The notes: a model not told the origin generated them from the sequence alone. A stretch of DNA of 64,000 nt from Streptomyces formicae (GCF_002556545.1 NZ_CP022685.1:5558001-5622000), one strand, 5' to 3'; shown: positions 24,729 to 40,725, numbered from the stretch's first letter. Numbers and translations are program-made.

Positions 24729-24957
24729 GATCTTCGTTGTGCCTCGGTACGGCCCGTGACGGTGACGTATCCCGGAGCCAAGTCTGGGCATGGGGGGCCT
24801 TGACGAACCGCACGCAGCGCGCAATTCTCAGGACGCGTCGTCACAACGATCCGGATCCGAGGCATGGATCGGCGGCGAAGAGGGCAGTATCGATGTGCAT
24901 CGAGGGCGTGGCTTGCAGCAGGGGTTGAGAACAACGAGGGTCTTCAAAAACCCGCAC

Positions 24958-24986
24958 TGGACATCAGTGGGCCGAGTGGCTACACT
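24958..24986 (+). promoter_or_regulatory. Candidate main promoter of rpoBC
   Basis: TGGACA (24958-24963) and TACACT (24981-24986), spacing 17, fit a housekeeping promoter; transcription from about 24993 would leave a leader of some 157 nt. Together with the terminator and the distal promoter this accounts for the 575-nt gap between rplL and rpoB, in which I see no gene. Confidence 0.55.
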
Positions 24987-25149
24987 GACCCTTTGCGCTG
25001 CCTGTTAGCTGCCTCCTGCCCGTCACCAGGGGCATGCCCATGCTTGAGCACTGTGGACCGATCCTTCCCTGACCTGGGAAGTCTGTCTCCGTGTCCAGCT
25101 TGGGACCGGTACGCGCGTAGTGAGTCCGAGCCCTCGGAAGGACCCCCTC

Positions 25150-28100
25150 TTGGCCGCCTCGCGCACTGCCTCGACCGCGAATACGAACAACGGCGCCAGC
25201 ACCGCCCCGCTGCGCATCTCCTTTGCAAAGATCAAGGAGCCCCTCGAGGTTCCGAACCTTCTTGCGCTGCAGACCGAGAGCTTTGACTGGCTGCTCGGCA
25301 ATGACGCGTGGAAGGCTCGTGTCGAGGCGGCTCTGGACAGCGGACAGGACGTCCCCACCAAGTCCGGTCTGGAGGAGATCTTCGAGGAGATCTCCCCGAT
25401 CGAGGACTTCTCCGGGTCGATGTCCCTGACGTTCCGCGACCACCGATTCGAGCCCCCGAAGAACTCCATCGACGAGTGCAAGGAGCGCGACTTCACGTTC
25501 GCCGCCCCGCTCTTCGTCACCGCCGAGTTCACCAACAACGAGACCGGCGAGATCAAGTCCCAGACGGTCTTCATGGGCGATTTCCCGCTCATGACGAACA
25601 AGGGCACCTTCGTCATCAACGGCACCGAGCGTGTCGTCGTGTCGCAGCTGGTCCGTTCGCCGGGCGTCTACTTCGATTCCTCGATCGACAAGACGTCCGA
25701 CAAGGACATCTTCTCCGCCAAGATCATCCCGTCCCGGGGTGCCTGGCTGGAGATGGAGATCGACAAGCGCGACATGGTCGGTGTCCGCATCGACCGCAAG
25801 CGCAAGCAGTCGGTCACCGTTCTGCTCAAGGCTCTCGGTTGGACGACCGAGCAGATCCTCGAGGAGTTCGGCGAGTACGAGTCCATGCGCGCCACCCTGG
25901 AGAAGGACCACACCCAGGGCCAGGACGACGCGCTGCTCGACATCTACCGCAAGCTCCGTCCGGGCGAGCCGCCGACCCGTGAGGCCGCTCAGACCCTGCT
26001 TGAGAACCTCTACTTCAACCCGAAGCGCTACGACCTCGCGAAGGTCGGCCGCTACAAGGTCAACAAGAAGCTGGGTGCGGACGCTCCGCTCGACGCGGGC
26101 ATCCTCACGGTCGAGGACATCATCGCCTCGATCAAGTACCTGGTGAAGCTGCACGCCGGTGAGGTCGAGACCGTTGGTGACAGCGGCACGTCGATCGTCG
26201 TCGAGACCGACGACATCGACCACTTCGGCAACCGTCGTCTGCGCAACGTCGGCGAGCTCATCCAGAACCAGGTCCGCACGGGTCTGGCTCGTATGGAGCG
26301 CGTCGTCCGCGAGCGCATGACGACCCAGGACGTCGAGGCGATCACCCCGCAGACCCTGATCAACATCCGCCCGGTCGTGGCGTCGATCAAGGAGTTCTTC
26401 GGCACCTCGCAGCTGTCGCAGTTCATGGACCAGAACAACCCGCTGTCGGGTCTGACGCACAAGCGTCGTCTCTCGGCACTGGGTCCCGGTGGTCTGTCCC
26501 GTGAGCGGGCAGGCTTCGAGGTCCGTGACGTGCACCCGTCTCACTACGGCCGCATGTGCCCCATTGAGACTCCCGAAGGCCCCAACATCGGTCTGATCGG
26601 TTCGCTCGCCTCGTACGGCCGCGTCAACGCGTTCGGCTTCGTCGAGACGCCGTACCGCAAGGTCGTCGAGGGCCAGGTCACCGACGACGTCGACTACCTG
26701 ACGGCCGACGAGGAGGACCGCTTCGTCATCGCGCAGGCCAACGCGCCGCTGACGGACGACCTCCACTTCGCCGAGGCCCGCGTCCTGATCCGCCGTCGTG
26801 GCGGAGAGATCGACTACGTGCCCGGCACGGACGTCGACTACATGGACGTCTCGCCGCGCCAGATGGTGTCGGTCGCGACCGCGATGATCCCCTTCCTCGA
26901 GCACGACGACGCCAACCGTGCCCTCATGGGCGCGAACATGATGCGTCAGGCCGTGCCGCTGATCACCGCCGAGGCCCCCCTCGTCGGCACCGGCATGGAG
27001 TACCGCTGCGCGGTCGACGCCGGTGACGTGATCAAGGCCGAGAAGGCGGGTGTGGTCCAGGAGGTCTCCGCGGACTACGTCACCGTCACGAACGACGACG
27101 GCACGTACACCACGTACCGCATCGCCAAGTTCTCCCGGTCGAACCAGGGCACCTCGGTCAACCAGAAGGTCGTCGTCGACGAGGGCGCCCGCGTGATCGA
27201 GGGCCAGGTCCTGGCCGACGGTCCCGCGACCGAAGAGGGCGAGATGGCCCTCGGCAAGAACCTGCTCGTGGCGTTCATGCCCTGGGAGGGTCACAACTAC
27301 GAGGACGCGATCATCCTGTCGCAGCGCCTCGTGCAGGACGACGTCCTCTCCTCGATCCACATCGAGGAGCACGAGGTCGACGCCCGTGACACCAAGCTCG
27401 GCCCGGAGGAGATCACCCGGGACATCCCGAACGTCTCCGAAGAGGTCCTCGCCGACCTCGACGAGCGCGGCATCATCCGTATCGGTGCCGAGGTCGTCGC
27501 CGGCGACATCCTCGTCGGCAAGGTCACGCCCAAGGGTGAGACCGAGCTGACGCCGGAGGAGCGCCTGCTCCGCGCGATCTTCGGTGAGAAGGCGCGCGAG
27601 GTCCGCGACACCTCGCTGAAGGTGCCGCACGGCGAGATCGGCAAGGTCATCGGTGTCCGCGTCTTCGACCGTGAAGAGGGCGACGAGCTGCCGCCGGGCG
27701 TGAACCAGCTGGTTCGTGTCTACGTGGCGCAGAAGCGCAAGATCACGGACGGCGACAAGCTGGCCGGACGTCACGGCAACAAGGGTGTTATCTCGAAGAT
27801 CCTTCCGATCGAGGACATGCCGTTCCTCGAGGACGGAACTCCGGTCGACATCATCCTGAACCCGCTGGGTGTGCCGTCCCGAATGAACCCGGGACAGGTC
27901 CTGGAGATCCACCTCGGCTGGCTCGCCAGCCGCGGCTGGGACGTCTCGGGCCTCGGCGAGGAGTGGGCGCAGCGCCTGCAGGCCATCGGTGCCGACCAGG
28001 TCGACCCCGGCACGAACGTCGCGACCCCCGTCTTCGACGGTGCGCGCGAGGACGAGCTGGCCGGTCTGCTCGAGCACACGATCCCGAACCGCGACGGCGA

Positions 28101-28635
28101 GCGCATGGTGCTTCCGTCCGGCAAGGCGCCGCTGTTCGACGGCCGTTCCGGCGAGCCGTTCCCCGAGCCGATCTCGGTCGGCTACATGTACATCCTCAAG
28201 CTGCACCACCTGGTCGACGACAAGCTCCACGCTCGCTCGACCGGTCCGTACTCGATGATCACCCAGCAGCCGCTGGGTGGTAAGGCTCAGTTCGGTGGTC
28301 AGCGCTTCGGTGAGATGGAGGTGTGGGCGCTGGAGGCATACGGCGCCGCGTACGCCCTCCAGGAGCTCCTTACGATCAAGTCCGACGACGTGACCGGCCG
28401 CGTGAAGGTCTACGAGGCCATCGTCAAGGGCGAGAACATCCCCGAGCCCGGCATTCCCGAGTCCTTCAAGGTGCTCATCAAGGAAATGCAGTCGCTCTGC
28501 CTCAACGTGGAGGTGCTGTCCTCGGACGGCATGTCCATCGAGATGCGTGACACCGACGAGGACGTCTTCCGCGCGGCGGAGGAGCTCGGTATCGACCTGT
28601 CCCGGCGCGAGCCGAGCAGCGTCGAAGAGGTCTGA
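25150..28635 (+). CDS. rpoB: DNA-directed RNA polymerase subunit beta
   Basis: A 1161-residue catalytic subunit of RNA polymerase. I place the start at TTG 25150, where GGAAGGA lies at normal spacing and the Streptomyces N-terminus [16 protein letters not shown] begins; the frame is open further upstream. The rifampicin region (residues 418-442, [17 protein letters not shown] and THKRRLS) is wild type at D427, S433, H437 and S442. The C-terminus ends as in other Streptomyces. rpoC follows 96 nt later. Confidence 0.97.
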   Translation: MAASRTASTANTNNGASTAPLRISFAKIKEPLEVPNLLALQTESFDWLLGNDAWKARVEAALDSGQDVPTKSGLEEIFEEISPIEDFSGSMSLTFRDHRFEPPKNSIDECKERDFTFAAPLFVTAEFTNNETGEIKSQTVFMGDFPLMTNKGTFVINGTERVVVSQLVRSPGVYFDSSIDKTSDKDIFSAKIIPSRGAWLEMEIDKRDMVGVRIDRKRKQSVTVLLKALGWTTEQILEEFGEYESMRATLEKDHTQGQDDALLDIYRKLRPGEPPTREAAQTLLENLYFNPKRYDLAKVGRYKVNKKLGADAPLDAGILTVEDIIASIKYLVKLHAGEVETVGDSGTSIVVETDDIDHFGNRRLRNVGELIQNQVRTGLARMERVVRERMTTQDVEAITPQTLINIRPVVASIKEFFGTSQLSQFMDQNNPLSGLTHKRRLSALGPGGLSRERAGFEVRDVHPSHYGRMCPIETPEGPNIGLIGSLASYGRVNAFGFVETPYRKVVEGQVTDDVDYLTADEEDRFVIAQANAPLTDDLHFAEARVLIRRRGGEIDYVPGTDVDYMDVSPRQMVSVATAMIPFLEHDDANRALMGANMMRQAVPLITAEAPLVGTGMEYRCAVDAGDVIKAEKAGVVQEVSADYVTVTNDDGTYTTYRIAKFSRSNQGTSVNQKVVVDEGARVIEGQVLADGPATEEGEMALGKNLLVAFMPWEGHNYEDAIILSQRLVQDDVLSSIHIEEHEVDARDTKLGPEEITRDIPNVSEEVLADLDERGIIRIGAEVVAGDILVGKVTPKGETELTPEERLLRAIFGEKAREVRDTSLKVPHGEIGKVIGVRVFDREEGDELPPGVNQLVRVYVAQKRKITDGDKLAGRHGNKGVISKILPIEDMPFLEDGTPVDIILNPLGVPSRMNPGQVLEIHLGWLASRGWDVSGLGEEWAQRLQAIGADQVDPGTNVATPVFDGAREDELAGLLEHTIPNRDGERMVLPSGKAPLFDGRSGEPFPEPISVGYMYILKLHHLVDDKLHARSTGPYSMITQQPLGGKAQFGGQRFGEMEVWALEAYGAAYALQELLTIKSDDVTGRVKVYEAIVKGENIPEPGIPESFKVLIKEMQSLCLNVEVLSSDGMSIEMRDTDEDVFRAAEELGIDLSRREPSSVEEV

Positions 28636-28642
28636 CGGGTTG

Positions 28643-28669
28643 GCCGGCCGGATCTCGTATCCGGCCGGC
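28643..28669 (+). terminator. Hairpin between rpoB and rpoC
   Basis: GCCGGCCGGAT pairs perfectly with ATCCGGCCGGC (11 bp, loop CTCGT), 7 nt after rpoB. Because rpoC must be co-transcribed, this is more likely an mRNA-stability or partial pausing element than a true terminator. Confidence 0.5.
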
Positions 28670-28731
28670 TCTCCCCGGACCCGTTCAGACCATGATTGAG
28701 ACTCGACCCCGAAAGAGGGATTGACGACAAA

Positions 28732-32631
<3,900 letters not shown>

Positions 32632-32657
32632 GCGAAGTAAGCGAGTCGCTTGAGTTG

Positions 32658-32696
32658 AAGGGCGGTCACCCCGTTTCGGACGGGGTGGCCGCCCTT
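32658..32696 (+). terminator. Terminator of rpoBC
   Basis: AAGGGCGGTCACCCCGT (32658-32674) pairs with ACGGGGTGGCCGCCCTT (32680-32696), 17 bp with one wobble and loop TTCGG, 27 nt after the rpoC stop. Confidence 0.87.
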
Positions 32697-32777
32697 CGGC
32701 GTTCCGTTGGCTAGGATGCGGGGCGACGCCGCGCTACTCCAAGTGCCTTGCGTGGCAGGGGAGTTGGGAGTGGGGGA

Positions 32778-33536
32778 GTGGAGACGGCTCGGCTTTCCTT
32801 CGGTCTGGCCGCCGCGGTCCTGATCCCGTTGGGCTTGGCATGGCAGGGCCCGCGCCCTTGGCGGACAGTCGTCTTCACGCTGGCCTACGGGCTGTACGCG
32901 GCCGCGCCGTACGCCCGCGAGGGGAGGGCGTGGCTCGCGCTGGGGGTGGCCGTCCTGGTGTCCCTGGGGTGCGTGCTGTGGAAGCATCCCGCGGGCATGC
33001 CGCAGCTGGGCGTCACGGTGACGCTGCCGCTGATGGCGGGGCGGTTGGCCCGTACGCGGCGGGCGAGTGTCGGGGTCCTCGTGGCGGCCGTCGCCCTGAC
33101 GGTGTGGTCCGCGGGCACGACGGTGGCACCGCTCTCCAAGGACCTGTTCCTGAGCGACAGGGCGGCGGTGTTCCTTTCGGCCGCGCTCATCTCCGTATTC
33201 GGCGGAGGGGCCCTGGCCAAGGCGGCAACAGGGCCTGTGCGTCAGGAGATTCTGGCGCTGCCGGACAGCAGGGAGCGCCGGGCCGCCGTGGAATTCATGA
33301 GCGCCGGCCGGGCGATCGGACTCCTGGAGCGAGGGCTTCTCTTCACGTTTCTCGCGGCGGGTCGACCGGAGGCGGCGGCCCTGGTGCTGGCGGCGAAGTC
33401 GCTGGCCCGTGTGCCGACGAATGATCACGGCAAACATGCGTCCGAGTACTTCCTCATCGGTACGCTGGCCAGTGTCATCGCCTCGTTGGCGATGGGCATG
33501 GCTGCTCGCTCAGCGGTCGGGCTGCCCGTCCTTTAG
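32778..33536 (+). CDS. Multi-pass membrane protein of unknown function
   Basis: A 252-residue protein with about 6-7 hydrophobic segments and a short charged cytoplasmic loop (residues about 160-180). The C-terminal part has an ERGLLFTFL segment, then AAKSLARVP, then EYFLIGTLASVIASL. This ER-L/AKS-R/EYFLIGT-S pattern recurs in small bacterial membrane proteins, including DUF3307 proteins, whose role is unknown. GTG 32778 is preferred over an upstream TTG because GGGAG lies 7 nt away. The stop overlaps the ribosome-binding site of the next gene, so the two form a small operon between rpoC and rpsL. Confidence 0.65.
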   Translation: METARLSFGLAAAVLIPLGLAWQGPRPWRTVVFTLAYGLYAAAPYAREGRAWLALGVAVLVSLGCVLWKHPAGMPQLGVTVTLPLMAGRLARTRRASVGVLVAAVALTVWSAGTTVAPLSKDLFLSDRAAVFLSAALISVFGGGALAKAATGPVRQEILALPDSRERRAAVEFMSAGRAIGLLERGLLFTFLAAGRPEAAALVLAAKSLARVPTNDHGKHASEYFLIGTLASVIASLAMGMAARSAVGLPVL

Positions 33537-33547
33537 GAGGCGCCGAC

Positions 33548-33964
33548 GTGGAGCTGAGAAGGCACCCTCTGGTCCGGAAGCTGCTGTCCCTGGACCTGCC
33601 GACCACGGACTATGTCGTGGCGGGCAGTGGCGCGCTGCTGGCGCACGGCATCAGGGACCGGATCGGGGATCTGGACGTCGTCGCGCGGGGAGCCGCCTGG
33701 AAGACTGCCGCCGGTCTGGCCGAGCCGGTCACAGCGCCTTCAGGGCACGGCCGCATGGTGCTGCTCTGTGACGGTGACATCGAGGTCTTCGACCGGTGGC
33801 TGCCCGGTACGCCGGGGACCGACGAGCTGATCGCGGGCGCGGAGTGGGTCTCCGGCATCCCGTTCTGCCCGTTGTCGCAGATTCTCGCCTGGAAAGAGCT
33901 CTCGCTCCGGCCGAAGGACCAGGCGGACGCCAAATTGATCAAGGACTTTCTGCGGCGCGGCTGA
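33548..33964 (+). CDS. Nucleotidyltransferase-like protein (MNT/AbiEii type fold)
   Basis: A 138-residue protein. YVVAGSGALLAHGIRDRIGD followed by LDVV fits the nucleotidyltransferase motif GS-x-DxD, and DGDIEVFD supplies a candidate third carboxylate strand. The C-terminal WKELSLRPKDQADAKLI resembles the helix that closes many NTase/AbiEii-like proteins. It could transfer a nucleotide to a protein or RNA, or be an antitoxin-like MNT; the substrate is unknown. GTG 33548 follows AGGAGG, which overlaps the stop of the membrane protein gene, so the two are coupled. Confidence 0.6.
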   Translation: MELRRHPLVRKLLSLDLPTTDYVVAGSGALLAHGIRDRIGDLDVVARGAAWKTAAGLAEPVTAPSGHGRMVLLCDGDIEVFDRWLPGTPGTDELIAGAEWVSGIPFCPLSQILAWKELSLRPKDQADAKLIKDFLRRG

Positions 33965-34006
33965 TCCTCGGAGATGTCCGGCGTGTCGGGCCCCACCGCA
34001 TTTGTT

Positions 34007-34035
34007 TTGACCGAACTCGATGAGGTAGGTACGCT
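34007..34035 (+). promoter_or_regulatory. Promoter of the str operon
   Basis: TTGACC (34007-34012) and TACGCT (34030-34035), spacing 17, are close to consensus. Transcription from about 34042 gives a leader of 190 nt before rpsL. Confidence 0.75.
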
Positions 34036-34155
34036 CAGACCTTGTGCCTGGGGTGTGCCTGGGCTCGCGCGCGTGTCCTCAACCGCATCGTGAGTCCGAC
34101 AACGGCCACCGAAATCTGCGCCCCTTCCCGCCTTGCGGTGGGAGTCTGCAGCATT

Positions 34156-34180
34156 CGACACACCCGACCGCGTGGGTCGG
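34156..34180 (+). promoter_or_regulatory. 25-nt leader element shared with the S10 operon
   Basis: This stretch (CGACACACCCGACCGCGTGG plus GTCGG) recurs with one change at 39007-39031 in front of rpsJ. CCGACC and GGTCGG can pair around GCGTG. It lies 50 nt before rpsL, inside the predicted leader. A regulatory role in ribosomal protein expression is inferred. Confidence 0.6.
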
Positions 34181-34230
34181 CAACGTTCCAGGTTAGCTTT
34201 ACTATTCGGCACACAGAAACCGGAGAAGTA

Positions 34231-34602
34231 GTGCCTACGATCCAGCAGCTGGTCCGGAAGGGCCGGCAGGACAAGGTCGAGAAGAACAAGACGCCCGCAC
34301 TCGAGGGTTCGCCCCAGCGCCGCGGCGTCTGCACGCGTGTGTTCACGACCACCCCGAAGAAGCCGAACTCGGCCCTCCGTAAGGTCGCGCGTGTGCGTCT
34401 GACCTCCGGGATCGAGGTCACGGCCTACATTCCGGGTGAGGGACACAACCTGCAGGAGCACTCCATCGTGCTCGTGCGTGGTGGCCGTGTGAAGGACCTG
34501 CCGGGTGTTCGTTACAAGATCATCCGCGGCTCGCTCGACACCCAGGGTGTCAAGAACCGCAAGCAGGCCCGCAGCCGCTACGGCGCCAAGAAGGAGAAGT
34601 AA
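34231..34602 (+). CDS. rpsL: 30S ribosomal protein S12
   Basis: A 123-residue decoding-centre protein. GTG at 34231 has a GGAG site. The streptomycin-determining residues K43 ([11 protein letters not shown]) and K88 ([11 protein letters not shown]) are wild type. First gene of the str operon; rpsG follows after 2 nt. Confidence 0.97.
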   Translation: MPTIQQLVRKGRQDKVEKNKTPALEGSPQRRGVCTRVFTTTPKKPNSALRKVARVRLTSGIEVTAYIPGEGHNLQEHSIVLVRGGRVKDLPGVRYKIIRGSLDTQGVKNRKQARSRYGAKKEK

Positions 34603-34604
34603 GA

Positions 34605-35075
34605 ATGCCTCGTAAGGGCCCCGCCCCGAAGCGCCCGGTCATCATCGACCCGGTCTACGGTTCTCCTCTGGTGACCTCCCTCATCAACAAGGTGCTGCTG
34701 AACGGCAAGCGCTCCACCGCCGAACGCATCGTGTACGGCGCCATGGAGGGCCTGAAGGAGAAGACCGGCAACGACCCGGTCATCACCCTCAAGCGCGCGC
34801 TCGAGAACATCAAGCCGACCCTCGAGGTCAAGTCCCGCCGTGTCGGTGGCGCGACCTACCAGGTCCCGATCGAGGTCAAGCCGGGCCGTGCGAACACGCT
34901 CGCCCTGCGCTGGCTCGTCGGTTACTCCCGCGCCCGTCGCGAGAAGACCATGACCGAGCGTCTGCTCAACGAGCTCCTCGACGCCTCCAACGGCCTCGGT
35001 GCCGCTGTGAAGAAGCGCGAGGACACCCACAAGATGGCCGAGTCCAACAAGGCCTTCGCGCACTACCGCTGGTAG
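34605..35075 (+). CDS. rpsG: 30S ribosomal protein S7
   Basis: A 156-residue protein that nucleates assembly of the 30S head. [20 protein letters not shown] and [19 protein letters not shown] are typical ends. It follows rpsL with 2 nt between, so they are coupled. In other bacteria S7 represses part of its operon. Confidence 0.97.
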   Translation: MPRKGPAPKRPVIIDPVYGSPLVTSLINKVLLNGKRSTAERIVYGAMEGLKEKTGNDPVITLKRALENIKPTLEVKSRRVGGATYQVPIEVKPGRANTLALRWLVGYSRARREKTMTERLLNELLDASNGLGAAVKKREDTHKMAESNKAFAHYRW

Positions 35076-35114
35076 TCGCTACCCCCATCGAGACCGAGAG
35101 AAGACTGAGCCGAT

Positions 35115-37241
35115 ATGGCTACCACTTCACTTGACCTGGCCAAGGTGCGCAACATCGGCATCATGGCTCACATCGACGCGGGCAAGACGACGACCACCGA
35201 GCGGATCCTGTTCTACACCGGTGTCTCGTACAAGATCGGTGAGGTCCACGACGGCGCCGCCACGATGGACTGGATGGAGCAGGAGCAGGAGCGTGGCATC
35301 ACGATCACCTCTGCTGCCACCACCTGTCACTGGCCGCTGAACGACGTCGACCACACCATCAACATCATCGACACCCCGGGCCACGTCGACTTCACCGTCG
35401 AGGTGGAGCGTTCGCTCCGCGTGCTCGACGGTGCCGTGACGGTGTTCGACGGCGTCGCCGGTGTTGAGCCGCAGTCCGAGACCGTGTGGCGTCAGGCGGA
35501 CCGCTACGGCGTCCCGCGTATTTGCTTCGTCAACAAGCTCGACCGCACCGGTGCCGAGTTCCACCGTTGCGTCGACATGATCGTCGACCGCCTCGGCGCG
35601 ACCCCGATCGTCATGCAGCTGCCCATCGGCGCAGAGGCTGACTTCAAGGGCGTCGTCGACCTCGTCACGATGAAGGCCTTCGTCTGGTCCGCAGAGACCA
35701 AGATGGGCGAGGCCTACGACATCGTCGACATCCCGGACACGCACACCGAGGCCGCCGACGAGTACCGCGGCAAGCTCCTCGAGGCCGTGGCCGAGAACGA
35801 CGAGCAGATGATGGAGCTGTACCTCGAGGGCCAGGAGCCCACCGAGGAGCAGCTGTACGCGGCGATCCGTCGCATCACCATCGCCTCGGGCAAGGGCGGC
35901 GACACCACCGTCACCCCCGTGTTCTGCGGCACCGCGTTCAAGAACAAGGGCGTCCAGCCCCTGCTCGACGCGGTCGTGCGCTACCTGCCGTCCCCCCTGG
36001 ACGTCGAGGCCATCGAAGGCCACGACGTGAAGGACCCGGAGACGGTCGTCAAGCGCAAGCCGTCCGATGACGAGCCGCTGTCGGCCCTCGCGTTCAAGAT
36101 CGCGAGCGACCCGCACCTCGGCAAGCTCACCTTCGTCCGGATCTACTCCGGTCGCCTCGAGGCCGGCACCGCGGTGCTGAACTCGGTCAAGGGCAAGAAG
36201 GAGCGCATCGGCAAGATCTACCGCATGCACGCGAACAAGCGTGAGGAGATCGCGTCGGTGGGCGCCGGTGACATCGTCGCCGTCATGGGTCTCAAGCAGA
36301 CCACCACGGGCGAGACGCTCTGTGACGACAAGCAGCCGGTGATCCTGGAGTCCATGGACTTCCCGGCGCCGGTCATCCAGGTCGCCATCGAGCCGAAGTC
36401 CAAGGGCGACCAGGAGAAGCTGGGTGTCGCCATCCAGCGCCTCTCGGAGGAGGACCCCTCCTTCCAGGTCCACTCGGACGAGGAGACCGGCCAGACCATC
36501 ATCGGTGGTATGGGCGAGCTTCACCTCGAGGTGCTCGTCGACCGCATGAAGCGCGAGTTCCGCGTCGAGGCGAACGTCGGCAAGCCGCAGGTCGCGTACC
36601 GCGAGACGATCCGTCGGACCGTCGAGCGCGTGGACTACACCCACAAGAAGCAGACCGGTGGTACCGGTCAGTTCGCCAAGGTGCAGATCGCGATCGAGCC
36701 GATCACGGACGGCGACGCGTCGTACGAGTTCGTGAACAAGGTCACCGGTGGCCGCATCCCGCGGGAGTACATCCCGTCGGTGGACGCCGGTGCGCAGGAG
36801 GCCATGCAGTTCGGCATCCTGGCCGGCTACGAGATGACTGGCGTCCGCGTCATCCTTCTCGACGGTGCCTACCACGAGGTCGACTCCTCCGAGCTCGCCT
36901 TCAAGATCGCCGGTTCGCAGGCCTTCAAGGAGGCCGCGCGGCAGGCGAAGCCCGTACTGCTCGAGCCGATGATGGCCGTTGAGGTCACCACGCCCGAGGA
37001 CTACATGGGCGATGTCATTGGCGACATCAACTCCCGCCGTGGCCAGATCCAGGCCATGGAGGAGCGCAGTGGCGCTCGCGTCGTGAAGGGCCTCGTGCCC
37101 CTCTCGGAGATGTTCGGCTACGTCGGAGACCTCCGCAGCAAGACGTCGGGTCGCGCAAGCTACTCAATGCAGTTCGACTCCTACGCCGAGGTTCCGCGGA
37201 ACGTCGCCGAGGAGATCATCGCGAAGGCCAAGGGCGAGTAA
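35115..37241 (+). CDS. fusA: Elongation factor G
   Basis: A 708-residue GTPase that drives translocation and helps recycle ribosomes. P-loop AHIDAGKT (residues 18-25), DTPGH and NKLD are all present, followed by domains II-V with a final region ending [10 protein letters not shown]. Length and order are standard. Confidence 0.97.
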   Translation: MATTSLDLAKVRNIGIMAHIDAGKTTTTERILFYTGVSYKIGEVHDGAATMDWMEQEQERGITITSAATTCHWPLNDVDHTINIIDTPGHVDFTVEVERSLRVLDGAVTVFDGVAGVEPQSETVWRQADRYGVPRICFVNKLDRTGAEFHRCVDMIVDRLGATPIVMQLPIGAEADFKGVVDLVTMKAFVWSAETKMGEAYDIVDIPDTHTEAADEYRGKLLEAVAENDEQMMELYLEGQEPTEEQLYAAIRRITIASGKGGDTTVTPVFCGTAFKNKGVQPLLDAVVRYLPSPLDVEAIEGHDVKDPETVVKRKPSDDEPLSALAFKIASDPHLGKLTFVRIYSGRLEAGTAVLNSVKGKKERIGKIYRMHANKREEIASVGAGDIVAVMGLKQTTTGETLCDDKQPVILESMDFPAPVIQVAIEPKSKGDQEKLGVAIQRLSEEDPSFQVHSDEETGQTIIGGMGELHLEVLVDRMKREFRVEANVGKPQVAYRETIRRTVERVDYTHKKQTGGTGQFAKVQIAIEPITDGDASYEFVNKVTGGRIPREYIPSVDAGAQEAMQFGILAGYEMTGVRVILLDGAYHEVDSSELAFKIAGSQAFKEAARQAKPVLLEPMMAVEVTTPEDYMGDVIGDINSRRGQIQAMEERSGARVVKGLVPLSEMFGYVGDLRSKTSGRASYSMQFDSYAEVPRNVAEEIIAKAKGE

Positions 37242-37275
37242 CTCACCCGAGTTCACGCTTTAGGCTTGACACCAT

Positions 37276-37314
37276 CCGCCGGGGTCCGACCCCACGAGGC
37301 AAGAACCCCGGCGG
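37276..37314 (+). promoter_or_regulatory. Hairpin in the fusA-tuf gap
   Basis: CCGCCGGGGT (37276-37285) pairs perfectly with ACCCCGGCGG (37305-37314) in the 144-nt gap. It could attenuate or process the message so that tuf is expressed at a different level from fusA. TAGGCT at 37261-37266 could be a -10 box of a tuf promoter, but no good -35 was found. Confidence 0.45.
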
Positions 37315-37385
37315 CTGGCTTCCCAGCAAAGATCACCTGGCGCCGATGAAGCAAGGCGTACAGAACCACTCCACAGGAGGACCCA

Positions 37386-38579
<1,194 letters not shown>

Positions 38580-38635
38580 GCTTCCCGCTTGCTTGAAGAT
38601 CGGGGAGACCCGGTCGCTCTGAACTGAGCGCAGCG

Positions 38636-38671
38636 AAGGGCCCCGTTCACCTCTGGGTGAGCGGGGCCCTT
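38636..38671 (+). terminator. Terminator of the str operon
   Basis: AAGGGCCCCGTTCACC pairs with GGTGAGCGGGGCCCTT (one wobble, loop TCTG), followed by TTGTG, 56 nt after tuf. Confidence 0.87.
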
Positions 38672-38673
38672 TG

Positions 38674-39095
38674 TGTACGCGATGAGTACGCGATCTTGGC
38701 CGTGGCAGCTTGACAGTTCGCCCCGATTGGCCTTCGGCATCCCACGTATGGCACACTGTTCAGGTTGCTCGGTTGAGTGCCGATGCTGTGCGCCTCCCGC
38801 CGGGAGGACCGAAAGCGAGTCCCACAGTACTCGTCGCCCCATCTGCCGTAAGGCAGCGCTGTGGCGGACGTACGGGAATCTTTCGGGAAGTGCGGTGCGG
38901 TGGCTCGGCCAGGCGCCCGGTGGGTTTCTTCCCCCGGACCCGCGGTCATCAAGGGCCGCAGCCCCTAGCAGGGAATTCCTTCGGGAGATCTGTGTGAGCG
39001 GGACTGCGACACGCCCGACCGCGTGGGTCGGAGGAAGTAGAAAAAAGGGCCCTCCGGGAGCCAGAGCGTTCGAGACGAAGGACTACTAAGTAGCC
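38674..39095 (+). other. Long leader/intergenic region before rpsJ
   Basis: A 422-nt stretch with no credible gene. It holds a TTGACA box (38710-38715) without a convincing -10 partner, a short 9-nt repeat GTACGCGAT at its start, and the 25-nt element shared with the rpsL leader. It must contain the S10 operon promoter and probably a regulatory leader. Confidence 0.6.
39007..39031 (+). promoter_or_regulatory. 25-nt leader element shared with the str operon
   Basis: Matches 34156-34180 at 24 of 25 positions (CGACACGCCCGACCGCGTGG plus GTCGG). The inner CCGACC/GGTCGG can form a stem. It lies 64 nt before rpsJ. Confidence 0.6.
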
Positions 39096-39404
39096 ATGGC
39101 GGGACAGAAGATCCGCATCCGGCTCAAGGCCTACGACCACGAGGTCATCGACTCCTCGGCGAAGAAGATCGTCGAGACGGTGACGCGTACTGGTGCGTCG
39201 GTCGCGGGCCCGGTGCCGCTGCCCACTGAGAAGAACGTGTACTGCGTCATCAAGTCGCCGCACAAGTACAAGGACTCGCGCGAGCACTTCGAGATGCGCA
39301 CGCACAAGCGCCTGATCGACATCCTCGACCCGACGCCCAAGACCGTTGACTCGCTGATGCGCCTGGACCTTCCGGCCGGCGTTGACATCGAGATCAAGCT
39401 CTGA
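39096..39404 (+). CDS. rpsJ: 30S ribosomal protein S10
   Basis: A 102-residue protein of the 30S head that also binds NusB/NusG in antitermination. [18 protein letters not shown] and [14 protein letters not shown] are standard. Only a distant GAAGGA (about 12 nt) precedes the ATG. First gene of the S10 operon. Confidence 0.97.
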   Translation: MAGQKIRIRLKAYDHEVIDSSAKKIVETVTRTGASVAGPVPLPTEKNVYCVIKSPHKYKDSREHFEMRTHKRLIDILDPTPKTVDSLMRLDLPAGVDIEIKL

Positions 39405-39418
39405 AGGGCGCGGAGAAG

Positions 39419-40063
39419 ATGACCAAGCAGATCAAGGGCATCCTGGGCGAGAAGCTCGGCATGACCCAGGTCTGGGACGAGAACAACCGTGTCGTCCCGG
39501 TGACCGTGGTCAAGGCCGGACCCTGCGTCGTTACCCAGGTCCGTACGAATGACAGCGACGGCTACGAGTCGGTCCAGATCGCCTTCGGCGAGATCGACCC
39601 GCGCAAGGTGAACAAGCCCCTCAAGGGTCACTTCGCCAAGGCCGACGTGACCCCCCGTCGCCACCTCGTCGAGATCCGTACCGCTGGTGCCAGCGAGTAC
39701 GTCCTCGGCCAGGAGCTGACTGCCGAGACGTTCGAGGCCGGTATCAAGGTCGACGTCACCGGCAAGAGCAAGGGCAAGGGCTTCGCCGGTGTGATGAAGC
39801 GTCACAACTTCGCCGGTGGCAAGGCCTCCCACGGTGCCCACCGCGTGCACCGCAAGCCCGGTTCCATCGGTGGCTGCGCCACGCCTGGCCGTGTCTTCAA
39901 GGGCCAGCGCATGGCCGGTCGCATGGGCAGCGAGCGGGTCACCACCCAGAACCTGACCGTCCACGCCGTTGACGCGGAGAAGGGCCTGCTGCTCATCAAG
40001 GGCGCGGTTCCTGGTCCGAACGGCGGCCTCGTCCTGGTCCGTACTGCGGCCAAGGGGGCCTGA
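39419..40063 (+). CDS. rplC: 50S ribosomal protein L3
   Basis: A 214-residue protein reaching the peptidyl transferase region. The loop [20 protein letters not shown] is the typical L3 signature. It follows rpsJ after 14 nt, with GGAG 7 nt before the ATG. Confidence 0.97.
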   Translation: MTKQIKGILGEKLGMTQVWDENNRVVPVTVVKAGPCVVTQVRTNDSDGYESVQIAFGEIDPRKVNKPLKGHFAKADVTPRRHLVEIRTAGASEYVLGQELTAETFEAGIKVDVTGKSKGKGFAGVMKRHNFAGGKASHGAHRVHRKPGSIGGCATPGRVFKGQRMAGRMGSERVTTQNLTVHAVDAEKGLLLIKGAVPGPNGGLVLVRTAAKGA

Positions 40064-40071
40064 GGTAACCC

Positions 40072-40725
40072 ATGAGCACCATTGACATCCTTTCGCCGGC
40101 AGGCGACAAGACCGGGACGGTCGAGCTCCCCGCGGAGATCTTCGACGTCGAGAAGATCAGCATCCCGCTGCTTCACCAGGTCGTCGTCGCACAGCTGGCC
40201 GCGGCCCGTCAGGGCACGCACAAGACCAAGCGTCGCGGCGAAGTCCGCGGTGGCGGTAAGAAGCCTTACCGTCAGAAGGGCACCGGCCGCGCGCGCCAGG
40301 GTTCGACCCGTGCGCCGCAGTTCGCCGGCGGTGGCGTCGTCCACGGCCCGCAGCCGCGTGACTACTCGCAGCGGACCCCGAAGAAGATGAAGGCCGCGGC
40401 CCTGCGCCACGCCCTCACCGACCGGGCCCGCAACGCTCGCATCCACGTTGTCACCAACGTGGTCGAGGGCGACATCTCCACGAAGGCCGCGAAGACGCTG
40501 CTCGGCAAGGTCAGCGAGCGCAAGAACGTGCTCCTGGTCATCGACCGCGCGGACGAGACTTCGCTGCTCTCCGCCCGCAACCTGCCCCAGGTGCACATCC
40601 TGGAGCCGGGCCAGCTGAACACGTACGACGTGCTCGTCTCGGACGACGTGGTCTTCACCAAGGCCGCCTTCGAGTCCTTCGTGTCTGGCCCCAAGGCCAA
40701 TGAGACCGAAGGGAGCGAAGCCTGA
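40072..40725 (+). CDS. rplD: 50S ribosomal protein L4
   Basis: A 217-residue exit-tunnel protein. The extended loop [20 protein letters not shown] lines the tunnel. The TGA overlaps the rplW ATG, so the two are coupled. Confidence 0.97.
   Translation: MSTIDILSPAGDKTGTVELPAEIFDVEKISIPLLHQVVVAQLAAARQGTHKTKRRGEVRGGGKKPYRQKGTGRARQGSTRAPQFAGGGVVHGPQPRDYSQRTPKKMKAAALRHALTDRARNARIHVVTNVVEGDISTKAAKTLLGKVSERKNVLLVIDRADETSLLSARNLPQVHILEPGQLNTYDVLVSDDVVFTKAAFESFVSGPKANETEGSEA

Noticed and set aside
26395..26480. Possible rifampicin-resistance substitutions in rpoB, or streptomycin-resistance changes in rpsL
   Set aside because: D427, S433, H437 and S442 of RpoB and K43 and K88 of RpsL are all wild type.
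37261..37294. TTGACA at 37266-37271 as a tuf promoter
   Set aside because: A perfect -35 hexamer but no TAnnnT hexamer at 16-19 nt downstream, and the region is a GC hairpin. TAGGCT next to it has no -35.
38710..38760. TTGACA at 38710-38715 as the S10 operon promoter
   Set aside because: No acceptable -10 box at the right distance, so it was mentioned in the leader entry but not called.
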